Position numbers and translations under genes: made by a program. Below the pieces are notes generated by a model. It was not told where the DNA came from and made no database searches. It saw only the letters and a program-made list of their open reading frames with translations. Positions 54,191 through 64,000 of a stretch of DNA of 64,000 bases are shown piece by piece; position 1 is the first letter of the stretch, and every line of letters begins with the position of its first letter. This DNA comes from Forficula auricularia (Eukaryota; Arthropoda; Insecta; Dermaptera; Forficulidae), in NCBI GenBank assembly GCA_024734495.1, contig JALMQS010000137.1, forward strand, positions 1,226,079 through 1,290,078, written 5' to 3'.

Positions 54191-55278
54191 TACTATAATT
54201 GTTTTAAAGGATTTTAAATATATGTAGGTTGTAGGTATATCGGTATATCCCAATCGGTAGGGTGCACGAAATGTATTAATTTTTAACCATTAAAATAAAT
54301 TAAGCATTTAAAATCTCATTAATTCCGCCACTCGAATCTTTGGTTCGACCTTTACAACTGCAAACAAAGATGGATATTAGGTTGAAATTGTGCTAATGAA
54401 ATAATATACACACTCATCGAATATAATTAAGATGAATAGGTCTTTTAATTCCTATTATAAGTAAAAAGGTTTAAAAACCTGTTATTCTGTAACTTTTGTT
54501 TCGAGGCCTCAGCCGCGTTCTACCAGCCTACAGACTTGTGTCCAAATTTTTAAATATAATTTTACTCTTTTAGTAAAGGTTTTACTATTTTTATCTACAT
54601 ATTCTTTGTAATTTTTAATTCTGCTTAAATTTTGTCTCTTGAACTTTTGCTCTAAAAAATTAGGGAGCAACATAATTAGGTAGTTGGGTTCGCCTCATGA
54701 TAGGGAAGGATTCCTTCTGACATGAAATAAAATATATATAATAAGGTGTTTGGTTCTAGGTTTTTAAATTCTTCGTAATTATTATTATCAACATACATAA
54801 TACACTAAACGTTTTGATCTTGATTTTCGTGAAGGTTATCAAGAGAAATAAATGTACAAAGATCATAAAAATTATTCTTTTAATTTTCGGATATTATAAA
54901 TTGAAAAATTTCATGAAGTTAATTATGGAATTAAATGTGATTAATTCTTTTAAGTAAAGTTTTTTTTTTTGAAAAATAGTGATAAATCTATTTGTTTATC
55001 AATGTAATATTTAATCAAATTAACAATGATTCGCTAAAAATGAATTTATAAAATCTCTGGGTTAAAATTTTATGTTATAGAAATTATATAGACATGAGTT
55101 TTCAATTAAAATTAAAAGGGGTTTTGAATAAAAAAAGTTGTTGAATTTATAAGAATATAAATCAAATTGTGACGTCCTTTGTTTAAATTAACTAGTAATA
55201 TGATGAATAATATAAAATTATGCCTATAAAAATATTTTATTGTTCATTAAATTTAATTAAGCTTTATTCATTAATTGG

Positions 55279-55741
55279 AAGTAATGGAAGGCAGCCCATG
55301 GGTAGTGAGGAATGAAAAAATTAACACATATCCAAATAAGGGGTAATTTATTGGATTATTCCCTTCTCCCTTCCCTTCAAACAGACGTTTCGGAGGATTC
55401 TTCCCTCCTTCTTCAGGGTTTCAAGGGGTCAATGAAGGAAACAAATAAAATGCTTCCTTCCTCTCTCTCCACAGCAGTGTTTAAAACTTTTTTCTTCTTT
55501 AGCAGAAGCATAGAAAAACATTTTTTTCTTTTTCTTGAAGAAAAAAGTTTTAAACACTGCTGTGGAGAGAGGAAGGAAGCATTTTATTTGTTTCCTTCAT
55601 TGACCCCTTGAAGCCCTGAAGAAGGAGGGAAGAATCCTCCGAAACGTTGGTTTGAAGGGAAAGGAATCCAATAAATTACACCTTATTTGGATATGTGTTA
55701 ATTTTTCCTTTACTCACTACCCCTGGGCTGCCTTCCATTAC
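55279..55741. repeat. Large foldback with hammerhead-like motif in both arms
   Basis: Arms of about 220 bp: GGAAGGCAGCCCATGGGTAG pairs with CTACCCCTGGGCTGCCTTCC; inner part GTTTAAAACTTTTTTC pairs with its complement around 55520. Each arm carries CTGAAGAAGGAGG..CCTCCGAAACG (55616-55645 plus, 55387-55416 minus). The 99-codon ORF here is a by-product. A shorter relative lies at 56672-56845. Confidence 0.88.
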
Positions 55742-56387
55742 TTTCAATTAAAAGTTCTACCAGTCCGTCTCTCTCTAGAGAAAATTTCGTACAAATTTAT
55801 TCATTAATTTCTATCATTTAAAAATCAAAATAGATTAATTTCGCACTGAGCTTATTTTAATTAATGGCGCTCTTATTGAACGTATTAAAACAAATTGGCG
55901 CAAATATTAAATTCTTTAACGGTGTTAATCAGTATTCTCAATCAATTTGTTTAGCCGTGAAATATTTTTTTAACTATTAGTATTAATGAATATAGTGACT
56001 ATATCTGACCTTCAGGTTAAGCAGGTCATATGACTCGTATTTTTTAAAGTTTCATCGATTCTCTCCCACTTAGCCGGCCGGATAGCTGGATAAAGTACAG
56101 TTATTTAATCAAGCATGAGAAGAGAGACTCACATTCCAGTTAGCTTCTTATGTAATTTACCTGAGAGTGTATCAATTGGTTTCTAAGCTAATGAATTATA
56201 AAAAAAGACATAAAAATGAAATAATAATGGAAACAATAATTGTTCAATATTAAAAGTGGTTATTCATGATTCCTCATTAGTGGAAAAATACATTCTATTG
56301 ACAGAGAAAATATGAAGAAGCGGTTTTCTCGGACAGTCAATCAGTTGTTTGTCGGCCCTCATTGAATACGCACGCATCACTATTCAT

Positions 56388-56427
56388 TCAGCTCTCCTCT
56401 ATAGGATTCAAAGCCGACGCATTTAAG
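56388..56427 (+). other. Possible 5' UTR exon of the small secreted-protein gene
   Basis: Relatively GC-rich sequence ending CGACGCATTTAAG followed by the strong donor gtaaggc. It is the nearest good donor upstream of the acceptor at 58000. No open frame is required. Start of the exon is a guess. Confidence 0.35.
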
Positions 56428-56671
56428 GTAAGGCATTCCGTTAATTGAATTATTATTTATCGTCAAAAAATCATTATTAAATATAAAGAGTATTATTTTC
56501 ACATTCTTATACAATAAATATGAAAATCCAGAAATTTTCGTGAATATAAAGAGGTGTTTAATTAAAAAAAAGGGAATAGGTATAAATTAAGGAGCGAGTC
56601 TTCGATTTCAAATATAAATAAATAGATAGTCAATTTATTTTTATTCTTTTAAAAATAAGAATATTTAATTG

Positions 56672-56845
56672 AAAGTAATGGAAGGCAGACCATGGTTAGT
56701 GAGGAAAGAAAAAATTAACACATATCCAAATAAGGTGTAATTTATTGGATTCCTTCCTCCTTTTCTTTCAAACCGACGTTTCGGAGGATTCTTCCCTTCT
56801 TCTTCGGGGTTTCAAGGGGTCCTGAGAGCTGCCTTCCATTAACTT
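56672..56845. repeat. Shortened relative of the 55279-55741 foldback
   Basis: Begins TAATGGAAGGCAGACCATGG and ends GCTGCCTTCCATTA, with one arm only and a degenerate CCGAAGAAG..CCTCCGAAACG motif on the minus strand. Confidence 0.78.
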
Positions 56846-57555
56846 TCAATTAAAAGTTCTACTAGTCCGTCTCTCTCCAGAGAAAATTCCGGGCAAATAA
56901 AGTATATTTAATTTTATGATTAATATAAAATACTATATATATATATATATACTTATATAGGCCTTCGAAATTATAATCTTTAATCTTAATGAAATAATAC
57001 TATTTATAATGTAATTTTTCGAATAATAGTGGACGAAAAATCGTGAAAAAAAACAGGATTTTTAAAAATATTGGAATCAAACAAAAGTTAAATTAAAAAA
57101 ATTACAAGATGATTATTTGATATTTTTGTGGATTTACATTCATTTAGTGTAAACCGGTTTCGGGAATGGGGGAGAGTGGGGGGTCATGGACATATAGTGC
57201 CTCAAAATAAGTCACTGATATACATTTATTCATATTATACAGAAAAACTCTTAATATATTTCTGTTAAATGAAAATTTATATTATATTCAAAATTACATT
57301 AAATTAATAATAATAATTATTATTGTTCAGTTTCAAATATTATATTTAATAATAATAATTAAGGGTGAAGAGAAAATTATTTTCGACCTTTTGGGGTCTG
57401 CGATCGATGCGCTGGGATATTTAATTGTTTAATTAATGAATCAAGGTCAACGCTGCAAAAATGAACGAGGAAGAGATTAAAGAAATTCCATAATTCATAT
57501 AGACATTATAGGTATTAGTTTGAGTTCGGGAATCAGTGACTATAAGAGGATATAG

Positions 57556-57627
57556 GAGCTAAAGCTCTTATAACAAAGCATCACAGTACACATGCGAAGA
57601 TCCCGGGTTCGAACCCCAGCTGGTCCT
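57556..57627 (+). other. tRNA-like sequence (pseudo-tRNA or SINE head)
   Basis: AAGCTCTTATAACAAAGCATC resembles a D arm and box A; CGGGTTCGAACCCC is a good box B. An anticodon arm TCACA-GTACACA-TGCGA has one mismatch. The 3' acceptor strand CTGGTCC pairs poorly with the 5' side, and one T-stem pair is broken. Unlikely to be a working tRNA. Confidence 0.5.
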
Positions 57628-58011
57628 TTTGTCTATAATTAAAATAATCTTTTCTTTGTTCCCTAGATTTAATAATAATTAAATATTCTAAATTAATTAT
57701 GTTTATCATGTTCAAAGATCTGATGAGCATAGATAAATAATGTATAATATTTAGAAAATAATAATATAACATATTTTTTATACTTTAAATTGATCAATTG
57801 AAAAACAAATGTAATTTAGGACAATCATGGTTGAACTAAAACATAACATATCTGAAATACTAATTATAAGGCCGAATATTCTTCTTGAATATTTTATATT
57901 ACTACGACACCTGAATAATTAATTAATTTACAGTTAATTGTCGAAAGTTACAATTGAGGAACCCATTGAATGAATTAATGAAATAGTTTTTATGTCTTAG
58001 GTTCAATAAAT

Positions 58012-58062
58012 ATGTACTACAAAAAATTGATAGTCCAATGGATCATCTTCGCTCTTCTAATG
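58012..58062 (+). CDS. Small secreted-type protein, coding exon 1
   Basis: 17 codons from ATG at 58012, preceded by the acceptor TTATGTCTTAG at 58000 and 11 nt of leader, ended by gtaagaa. Hydrophobic and basic at its start, as a signal peptide. Confidence 0.68.
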
Positions 58063-60472
58063 GTAAGAAATAATTTAGATATATTCAAAATATGTTTATA
58101 TTATTATTCAGTAAATTAAGTATAGCAAGCATTTAAATTAATTAAGCGTCAATTGTTCAAAATTTTGTAAGATTTATTTAGATGGATAGATTATGTATTA
58201 TTAAATAATTCTTCAATTTTTTTTTCTTATTAAAATTACTTTCTACTTTTTAAAAATTTATTTATTTTTTTGTTTTTTTTTGTTTATTCTTTTGTGTGGG
58301 TAAGTTTCGTCTAAAAACTATATGAAAAAAATATTTAACGCACGAAAAAAAATCCAAAAAAGACGTTTCCAAAAATTTTATTACGTTCAAATTATCAGTA
58401 CAGTTCTTAAGATATATATTACTCAATTGATAAGAATTCAATAAAAGGTACAATACCTATGTAATCATGATTAAGGAAAGAAGTGGTGATAACTAAGGGT
58501 TGGATCGGATATTTGAGGATAGTTTTGAAGGTTGTAGAATTCGAGGTCTCTTTCAGTCTTTTATTTTTTTTATTTTTTAATTTATTTAATGTCACCGGGA
58601 ACAAAGCCCATTTAGACAGCACATACTAGTAAGTAGAGTGTTAGTAGGGTTAGTGAGGGAGCAGAGTTTTCAGCCGGTAGAAATTTTTATTTGCCAGCTA
58701 GGATCGAACCCCGGACCTTCACTTCAACATCGTCATCATCGATCGATGCCGAAGCGAAGCCAGTGCGTTAGCTGACTGAGCAACCCGAATCCACTCTTTC
58801 AGTCTTATAGGAAGGAAAAAATTGACCAATGAGATGATTTTATTTCTAATTAGATTAATGTACAAAGGGATGTTGAATATTTGCAAGTCGTATATTTCGC
58901 GAAATTGAGGCTTTTTTAAAATTATTGGATAAAAAATACTTGGTAGCTTTCACATTAAGATATAAAAATAAGCTGACGTGTTCTGATGTGGCCATCCACT
59001 TGACTTTACCATACAACCTAGCCCCTCACTTATATTTAATATTTAATAAAATTATTTATAATCATGTAGGGGAGGGGGGTTAGTATTTGCATTTTTAGAC
59101 TTCTTGGGTCCCACTGATTATGTTTACAAAATTTGGTGGAGTTTGCTCAAATGTCAGAGATTTTTAATTTTTGACCCCCCACCCCTTTGGGATGGTTAGT
59201 TTTTGCATTTTTAGACTTCTGGGGGTCCACTGATTATGTATACAAAATTTGGTTGAGTTTGCTCAAACGGCCTAGATTTTTAATTTTTATTCCCCCCCCC
59301 CCCCCCATTTTGGGCGGTTAGTTTTTCCATTTTTAGTCTTCTGGGGTCCCACTGATCATGTATACAAAATTTGGTTGAGTTTGGTCAAATGGCCTAGATA
59401 TTAATATTTTGACCCAGCACCCCCCCCCCCCCCATTTTGGGCGGTTAGTTTTTCCATTTTTAGACTTCTGGGGTCCCAATGACTATGTATTCAAAATTTG
59501 ATTGAGTTTGGTCAAATGGCCTAGATTTTTAATTTTTAACCCACCTCCACCCCCCTTAATTTTGGGTCGATATGCACCAAAATCTAATCAGATCTTAATC
59601 TCAATTGACCAAAACTACGTGTGAAATTTGGTTTCGATATTCACACTAGTTTTTTGAGCTAACTCGTCCACAAAATTTGGTAACGCACAGACTAACAGAC
59701 ATTTTGACAAAAAAAATATGATCTCGAAAAATATAATTTTTTCGATGTTCACTTATTAGGGCTTTTTTGTAGAGCGAAATGCCATGGTTTCGCTCAATTT
59801 TTTTAATCGAAATAGTTTAAGCCGTTTTTGAGATTTTTCAAAAAAAAGAAGGAAAAAAACCACTTTTTTCATGCACGATTACAATACTTGACCATACCCT
59901 GTATGGTAAAGTAATAAAACGAATTTATTTTTGTAGTCTTTAATCTCGATATATATATTTAGGGTGACTAGCCCATCTTCATTAAAGACTCTACAAAAAT
60001 TAATTCGTTTTATTTTTATATCTTAATGTGAAACCTACCAAGTATTTTTTATCCAATAATTTTAAAAAATGTTTCACCATGTACCAACACCAAACTCCTT
60101 AAAAACTATAGAGGTTTTTTTAGTTGATCATGTGCTTCAATAATGTTTACTTATACAAACAAAGAAAGTCAAAGAGAGTTGGGGTTGGAATTTCGTAGAA
60201 TGTCTCCTATAAGTTCAATTTTTCACCTTTTAATTTTTATCAATTTCTTTTCACAGATTGTAGAAGGGAGAGGAAATCGAATAGCGGCTAGCAACAAACA
60301 ACAATTAATTTCTAGAGAAACCAATCCAGTTAATTTTGTAGGACTTATTTTAATGCGATTATTTTATGGAATATCAAAAATTTTTGGATGGGATGTCTCA
60401 GAGTGGTTTGGAGGAGCTTTAGTTCCGCCTGGAGCAGAAGATGAAGATGATTATGATGATTTTGATTTGTAA
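58012..60472 (+). CDS. Small secreted-type protein with acidic tail (88 aa, two coding exons)
   Basis: Not recognised by name. Exon 58012-58062 encodes MYYKKLIVQWIIFALLM, a signal-peptide-like start, then donor gtaagaa. Exon 60257-60472 follows a strong acceptor (TTTCTTTTCACAG) and continues in phase with IVEGRGNRIAASNKQQLISR, a hydrophobic FVGLILMRLFYGISKIFGW segment, VPPGA, and the acidic end EDEDDYDDFDL. A 5' UTR exon boundary (TTATGTCTTAG) lies at 58001, and AATAAA follows the stop by 9 nt. Repeats (58561-58793, 58910-60075) fill the intron. Splice sites, matching phase and poly(A) signal support a real gene. The protein could be a secreted peptide or a small membrane protein if the middle segment spans the bilayer. 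Confidence 0.7.
58561..58793 (-). mobile_element. tRNA-derived SINE, minus strand, with 13-bp target duplication
   Basis: On the minus strand, box A-like TTGCTCAGTCAGCTAACGCA and box B GGGGTTCGATCCT, then a body ending in an AT-rich tail (ACATTAAATAAATTAAAAAA). Flanked by the direct repeat CTCTTTCAGTCTT (58548-58560, 58794-58806). Lies in the intron of the small secreted-protein gene. Confidence 0.9.
58910..60075. repeat. Foldback element split by a family 1 insertion
   Basis: AATTATTGGATAAAAAATAC and TTCACATTAAGATATAAAAA at 58919-58970 pair with the complement at 60010-60065. The element is related to 39639-40155. A family 1 repeat (58972-59912) has inserted in the left arm. Confidence 0.82.
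58972..59912 (-). mobile_element. Repeat family 1, copy 5, with four or more ~115-bp units
   Basis: Comparison with the uninterrupted foldback at 39639 gives exact borders: GCTGACGTGTTCTGATG at one end, CTGTATGGTAAAGT at the other, and a 5-bp direct repeat AATAA. The interior (59060-59540) has four-plus tandem units with C runs between them, the longest array of the family here. Confidence 0.85.
60257..60472 (+). CDS. Small secreted-type protein, coding exon 2
   Basis: 71 codons plus TAA after the acceptor TTTCACAG. Contains the hydrophobic middle and the acidic C-terminus. The open frame continues upstream to an ATG at 60143, but the splice acceptor and the signal-peptide exon make the 60257 boundary more likely. 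Confidence 0.7.
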   Translation: MVEGRGNRIAASNKQQLISRETNPVNFVGLILMRLFYGISKIFGWDVSEWFGGALVPPGAEDEDDYDDFDL

Positions 60473-60480
60473 ATATAAAA

Positions 60481-60486
60481 AATAAA
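60481..60486 (+). terminator. Poly(A) signal of the small secreted-protein gene
   Basis: AATAAA nine bases after the stop codon. Confidence 0.6.
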
Positions 60487-60927
60487 TATTAGAATAAGAA
60501 GTGACGCCTCTAGTGAACTCCTCAATGACTCTTCAAAACTGAGGACATTTTCACCACTGAATACCTCAGACGTGTATTTATTTATTTTATCCCCTTCAAA
60601 GTAATTAACATGGACGAGTCTTACAGGACTTGTAATCCTGTAAAAATTTAATCTTGATAATTTTTCTGTTGCATCGCACATCTTGTAATCAGCTCTAATA
60701 CAGATACTACAAGAGCTATACTATACTGTGTCAGTATTGAAAATTATTTGCAAATATCAAGAAGGGAAGTTATAATGTATTAAAACCAAAAATATTATTT
60801 AAAGATGATTCTATAGCATTATAAGTAGTCAGTAAATGGATCAACTTTTTTATAATATACATTATACATACATATAGATCTCAGAAAAGATTTATCTCAA
60901 TTTCAGTTTCATTTTTACTTTCACATA

Positions 60928-61178
60928 TCGTCGCCTTGAAGTTTAAACCTGTTAAATCCATTTTTTATTATATATGACATATTAATATCGTTCAAAAGAA
61001 AAAGAAATGCAGAATCGTCCAAGTAAAACTGCTACTTAAAATTACGATAGTAAGTTGTAGAAAAAAATGTGAAAAATCGTTTCTTTCCATAACAACAATA
61101 TTAAATTTTGTTTGTTTTTTCTCTGCCCTATAAAATTTCCTTGTTGTGAGTTACCAGGTTTACACTCTAAGGCGATGA
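60928..61178. mobile_element. MITE family 4, full copy
   Basis: TCGTCGCCTTGAAGTTTAAAC at the left, TTTACACTCTAAGGCGATGA at the right; interior AACTGCTACTTAAAATTACG. The 64-codon ORF starting at 61112 begins inside it and is not a gene. Confidence 0.85.
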
Positions 61179-61497
61179 TATATATTTTATATCATGTAAT
61201 GATTTATATTATAGAATATTTTCCCAAAGCAGATGATATGCCAGTTATCAGTATTTTTTATATTTTAAGTAGTTTTTATTTTTATATTTTTAAAATTAGT
61301 AAATAAACATAATCTTAATTTACATGGTCTTGAACTTTCTCTCCCATTTTCATTATTTTGCTTTACAGAATATTATGGGTCCATGGAATCTTGAAAATTT
61401 GACAACAAAATGAATATAAATATAAGTTGCTCAGAAGCCAATGCGGTCCACTTATGGAAAATTTCTAAATATTCTTATCCAACAAATTAGGTTTATT
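61179..61497. other. Spacer
   Basis: AT-rich, nothing recognisable. Confidence 0.5.
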
Positions 61498-61677
61498 CTA
61501 GAAAATCATAAGATGGTGTCATCTATTAAATCCGATGGAATGGAATATTTTTAATTATATGTCAGAGGGGTTGTTTTTCACCCCTCGGGAATCGAACGAA
61601 ACAACCCCTCTGACATATAATTAAAAATATTCCATTCCATCGGATTTAATAGATGACACCATCTTATGATTTTCTAG
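61498..61677. repeat. Near-perfect palindrome
   Basis: Arms of about 80 bp: CTAGAAAATCATAAGATGGT pairs with ACCATCTTATGATTTTCTAG and the match continues to GTCAGAGGGGTTGTTT near the centre, with a loop of about 20 bases. A degenerate relative is at 62933-63143. Confidence 0.92.
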
Positions 61678-61869
61678 TAAATTTGAATCTATTACCATCG
61701 GCAAATTAATATCTTTCATAGGTTTATTCTTTTTAGTACAAAAGATTTTGTTATTTTCTTCGGTTTTCCTCAGAAGGGCCTACCTTTTATTTCTTATGAG
61801 ATTAAAAAAAAAATTATCGATTTTTGTTTAATAGACTTAACCGCATTGGTTTTAGAGCGAATCATATAT

Positions 61870-62440
61870 ATTTATACTAGAGTGGCCCTTATTTTATCAA
61901 CTTTCTATAAGTTTAGCTCCCACCCCCCTTGTTCTTGTTCCAATCAACAAAAAAACGATCCGTGGAAAATTTAGCTCAAGCACTACTGTCATGATTATCA
62001 CTAAGTATTTAATGCTAAGGATTTGATTATGGAGGCATTTTGTAGAAAATTAAAAAACTATGTATGAATGTATGGACTTGATAGAGATTGATAATTTAAT
62101 CGGCCTTCAAAGGGATAAATCATGCTTGATGACTTTTATAGATGTAGGGATTGAAACCCTGAAACACCACATAAACCATTAACTTAAGTAAGAGTAAATA
62201 AAGCGATTTTAAAAATAAATGTTTAATCACTATTTTTCTTTTTATTATTTTTATAAGTGGGTTCTAAGCACATTATTTATTTTTCCCCCATTGATTTCAT
62301 ATTCGCCATAGCAGTGAAGTTAATGTACACATTTTCCGGATAATATGGGTACTGTTTATATTTTATTGTTTACAATCTACTTTTACCTCAGTTTTAAGCG
62401 AAGGTATACATTTCCCGGTCAATACGCACATTTAGCGTAA
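61870..62440. other. Spacer with a possible solo mariner-like end
   Basis: AGAGTGGCCCTTATTTT at 61880 resembles the ends of the 471-1107 foldback, but no partner end was found. Otherwise nothing recognisable. Confidence 0.4.
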
Positions 62441-62444
62441 CATA

Positions 62445-62784
62445 TATAAAACGAGTATAAAATGTATATATAATTTATTTGTTAGGTACTATTGTTTCGT
62501 AGGTTTGACTTTCATCATCAGTCTTTTTAATTAGAAATATTTTATCTGTTATTTCTCATGGGTTCAAATACCCGATTGGATATAGGTAAATTCGTTTTGT
62601 CGTAATTAGTAAACAGGTCACTCAGGAGCAAAAGCAATTTACCTAAATCCAATTTAAACCCATGAGAAATAACAAATAAAATATTTCTAATTAAAATCTA
62701 GGAGAATGAAGGTCAAACGTTCGAAACTATAGTCTCTAACAAATAAATTATACAATTAATGTACATATTTTACTCGTTATATAT
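62445..62784. repeat. Foldback element
   Basis: ATTAGAAATATTTTATCTGT and TTATTTCTCATGGGTT pair with the complement at 62655-62695; outer arms pair ACGAGTATAAAATGTA with the complement near 62776. The left arm has CTGATGATG..CTACGAAAC on the minus strand (62494-62521). Confidence 0.83.
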
Positions 62785-62932
62785 ACCTATATATGTATAT
62801 ATTTATTTCCATCAAGCAGAGGACAACCTCTTTGAGATCTTTACTCTGGGCAAAACACAATATTTTCAATTAAATAACTCACAGACTGAAATTTTGCAAT
62901 AAAAGTTGAAATTATAGATGTAGCAATCTTAG

Positions 62933-63143
62933 AATTTCTAAAGAAAGTCACAAGGGATTTTCATCTACTAAATTCAAACGGCTATGGATAAATTTAATTA
63001 CGTGTCACAAGGGTTGTATTCACCCCTTCTCGAAGTGAACACGAATGCCAAAATAGAAAAAGCAATCCAAGTGTAATAAAAATTATTATTAACAGATCGG
63101 ATTAAGTAGATGACAATCTCTTGTGATTTCAATAGAACTTTTA
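62933..63143. repeat. Degenerate relative of the 61498 palindrome
   Basis: CACAAGGGATTTTCATCTACT and the complement of AGTAGATGACAATCTCTTGTG form imperfect arms; the centre CACAAGGGTTG..CACCCC parallels AGAGGGGTTG..CACCCC at 61566. Confidence 0.7.
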
Positions 63144-63295
63144 GATTCTTAGAAATGGGCTATAGAGGTAATTTTTTGCACTATATTAAAATTTTCAGGT
63201 GAAAGAGAGGAAAAAAATTTACTTCAAAAGAATAGATTGTTAATACAAAACCCATAGAATGTTTAATATATATTTAACTAAAATATATACGTAGG

Positions 63296-63580
63296 GAGGC
63301 CAGTGTAGGTCAGTGGTCAGAGTGTCGGGCCGCTGTCCTGAAGTATGTTGGCTCGAGACTGAGCCTCGGTAGATATTTGCAGTCGCCTCCTCTTGGAAAG
63401 CAATGGCAAACTACCAAGAGTATAATTGCCTAGTCAGCCTCTCCAAACTAGCCGTTCGGAACCGGGGTTAAAAATTAGGTCCCGTATATCTGTGTAAAAC
63501 AGCTAATCACACTCATCACAGGTATATGTGGAGAGGTGCCGAAACGTCAGGGAGACCTGATATGGCACTTAAAGAAGAAG
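63296..63580 (+). mobile_element. tRNA-derived SINE with 11-bp target duplication
   Basis: Box A-like TAGGTCAGTGGTCAGAG and box B-like GGCTCGAGACT, then a body (TTGGAAAGCAATGGCAAACT) and an AAGAAGAAG tail. Flanked by the direct repeat ATATACGTAGG (63285-63295, 63581-63591), exact on both sides, so it is young. The 3' end folds as GTGCC..CAGG-GAGA-CCTG..GGCAC. Confidence 0.92.
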
Positions 63581-63644
63581 ATATACGTAGGACTATAGGT
63601 ATAAACTCATTGTTGAAGAATAATTATTTTATTATAAAATAGAT

Positions 63645-63947
63645 TAGCGGTCTTTAAACTTTGTTGTGTAATATAACCCGTTCAATAATTAATTTTTGCA
63701 TAAAAGGCCCTAGGAAATTATTATTGGAATTAAAAGTGAAATATTGACAACGTAACATAATAAAATTAGATGGGACTTTGATATTTAATTACACATCATG
63801 TGTTATTACTTAATAGGTACTATTAAACATTAAAATAGACTTGAAATAATTGGATTAAATTAATTTATTTTTTTAAAAAAATTTTGGAATTTGAAGATTG
63901 AACGGGCGGGAAGTCAAGTTTCGAGAAACACAGTTTGAGGATCGCTG
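63645..63947. mobile_element. hAT-like MITE
   Basis: TAGCGGTCTTTAAACTTTGT at the left and, complemented, CAGCGATCCTCAAACTGTGT at the right. Flanks AAATAGAT and ATCTAGAT are similar but not identical 8-mers. 303 bp, no ORF. Confidence 0.68.
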
Positions 63948-64000
63948 ATCTAGATATTATAATTAATTTAGACATATAAGTGAAAATTAATTTATTTTGA

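Noticed and set aside
55312..55611. 99-codon ORF
   Set aside because: It runs through both arms of a foldback; no protein conservation with the shorter relative at 56672.
57556..57627. Functional tRNA gene
   Set aside because: Acceptor stem does not pair, one T-stem pair is broken and the anticodon stem has a mismatch.
59060..59540. CRISPR-like array of repeats and spacers
   Set aside because: Units are about 115 bp, degenerate and contiguous, lie in a transposon, and the genome is eukaryotic.
58972..59912. Helitron, because of the terminal hairpin in family 1
   Set aside because: The end is not CTRR, and a 5-bp target duplication is visible; Helitrons make none.

Overview
The window looks like nuclear DNA of an arthropod. 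It is strongly AT-rich, protein-coding sequence is split into short exons with GT..AG introns and AATAAA poly(A) signals, and introns and intergenic DNA are packed with small DNA transposons, foldback repeats, tRNA-derived SINEs and one non-LTR retrotransposon piece. I cannot name the species. There is no prokaryotic operon structure and no CRISPR array.

The main content is a minus-strand cluster of lysosomal alpha-mannosidases (glycoside hydrolase family 38, MAN2B1-like), which remove alpha-mannose from N-glycans in the lysosome. Gene A (start codon 7272, running off the left edge) shows exons 1-8. Gene B (start codon 48110) shows all 15 exons. With one exon 7 its coding length is exactly 3105 nt (1034 aa). 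The zinc-site, nucleophile and acid/base motifs of the family are all readable. Exons 2-5, 7 and 8 of A and B match in length and phase, so the genes are paralogues. Gene A carries four single-base homopolymer shifts in exons 5-7.

Two features stand out. (1) Gene B has three alternative versions of exon 7 in tandem (7a, 7b, 7c). Each is 134 nt with the same phases, so only one can be used per mRNA. The cassette carries the catalytic acid/base aspartate, and the residue just before it differs in each version (Gly, Glu, Asn). This is a candidate mutually exclusive exon system that retunes a glycosidase active site. (2) A block of about 13.5 kb with exons 5-15 and the downstream flank occurs twice head to tail (11333-24851 and 24852-38369), nearly identical. 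The distal copy has no exons 1-4. The junction lies beside a poly-G run inside a truncated mariner-like element, so a recent duplication and an assembly artefact both have to be considered.

Layout left to right: gene A (1-7.3 kb); transposon-rich spacer with a hAT remnant (7.3-11.3 kb); distal copy of gene B exons 5-15 with a nested pair of hAT elements (11.3-24.85 kb); proximal copy with the same nested pair (24.85-38.4 kb); gene B exons 4 to 1 with large introns holding a foldback, a SINE, a retrotransposon fragment and satellite-bearing repeats (39-48.1 kb); gene-poor spacer full of foldbacks (48.2-56.3 kb); a small plus-strand gene for an 88-residue secreted-looking protein with an acidic tail (58.0-60.5 kb); then repeats and a young SINE with an 11-bp target duplication (60.5-64 kb).
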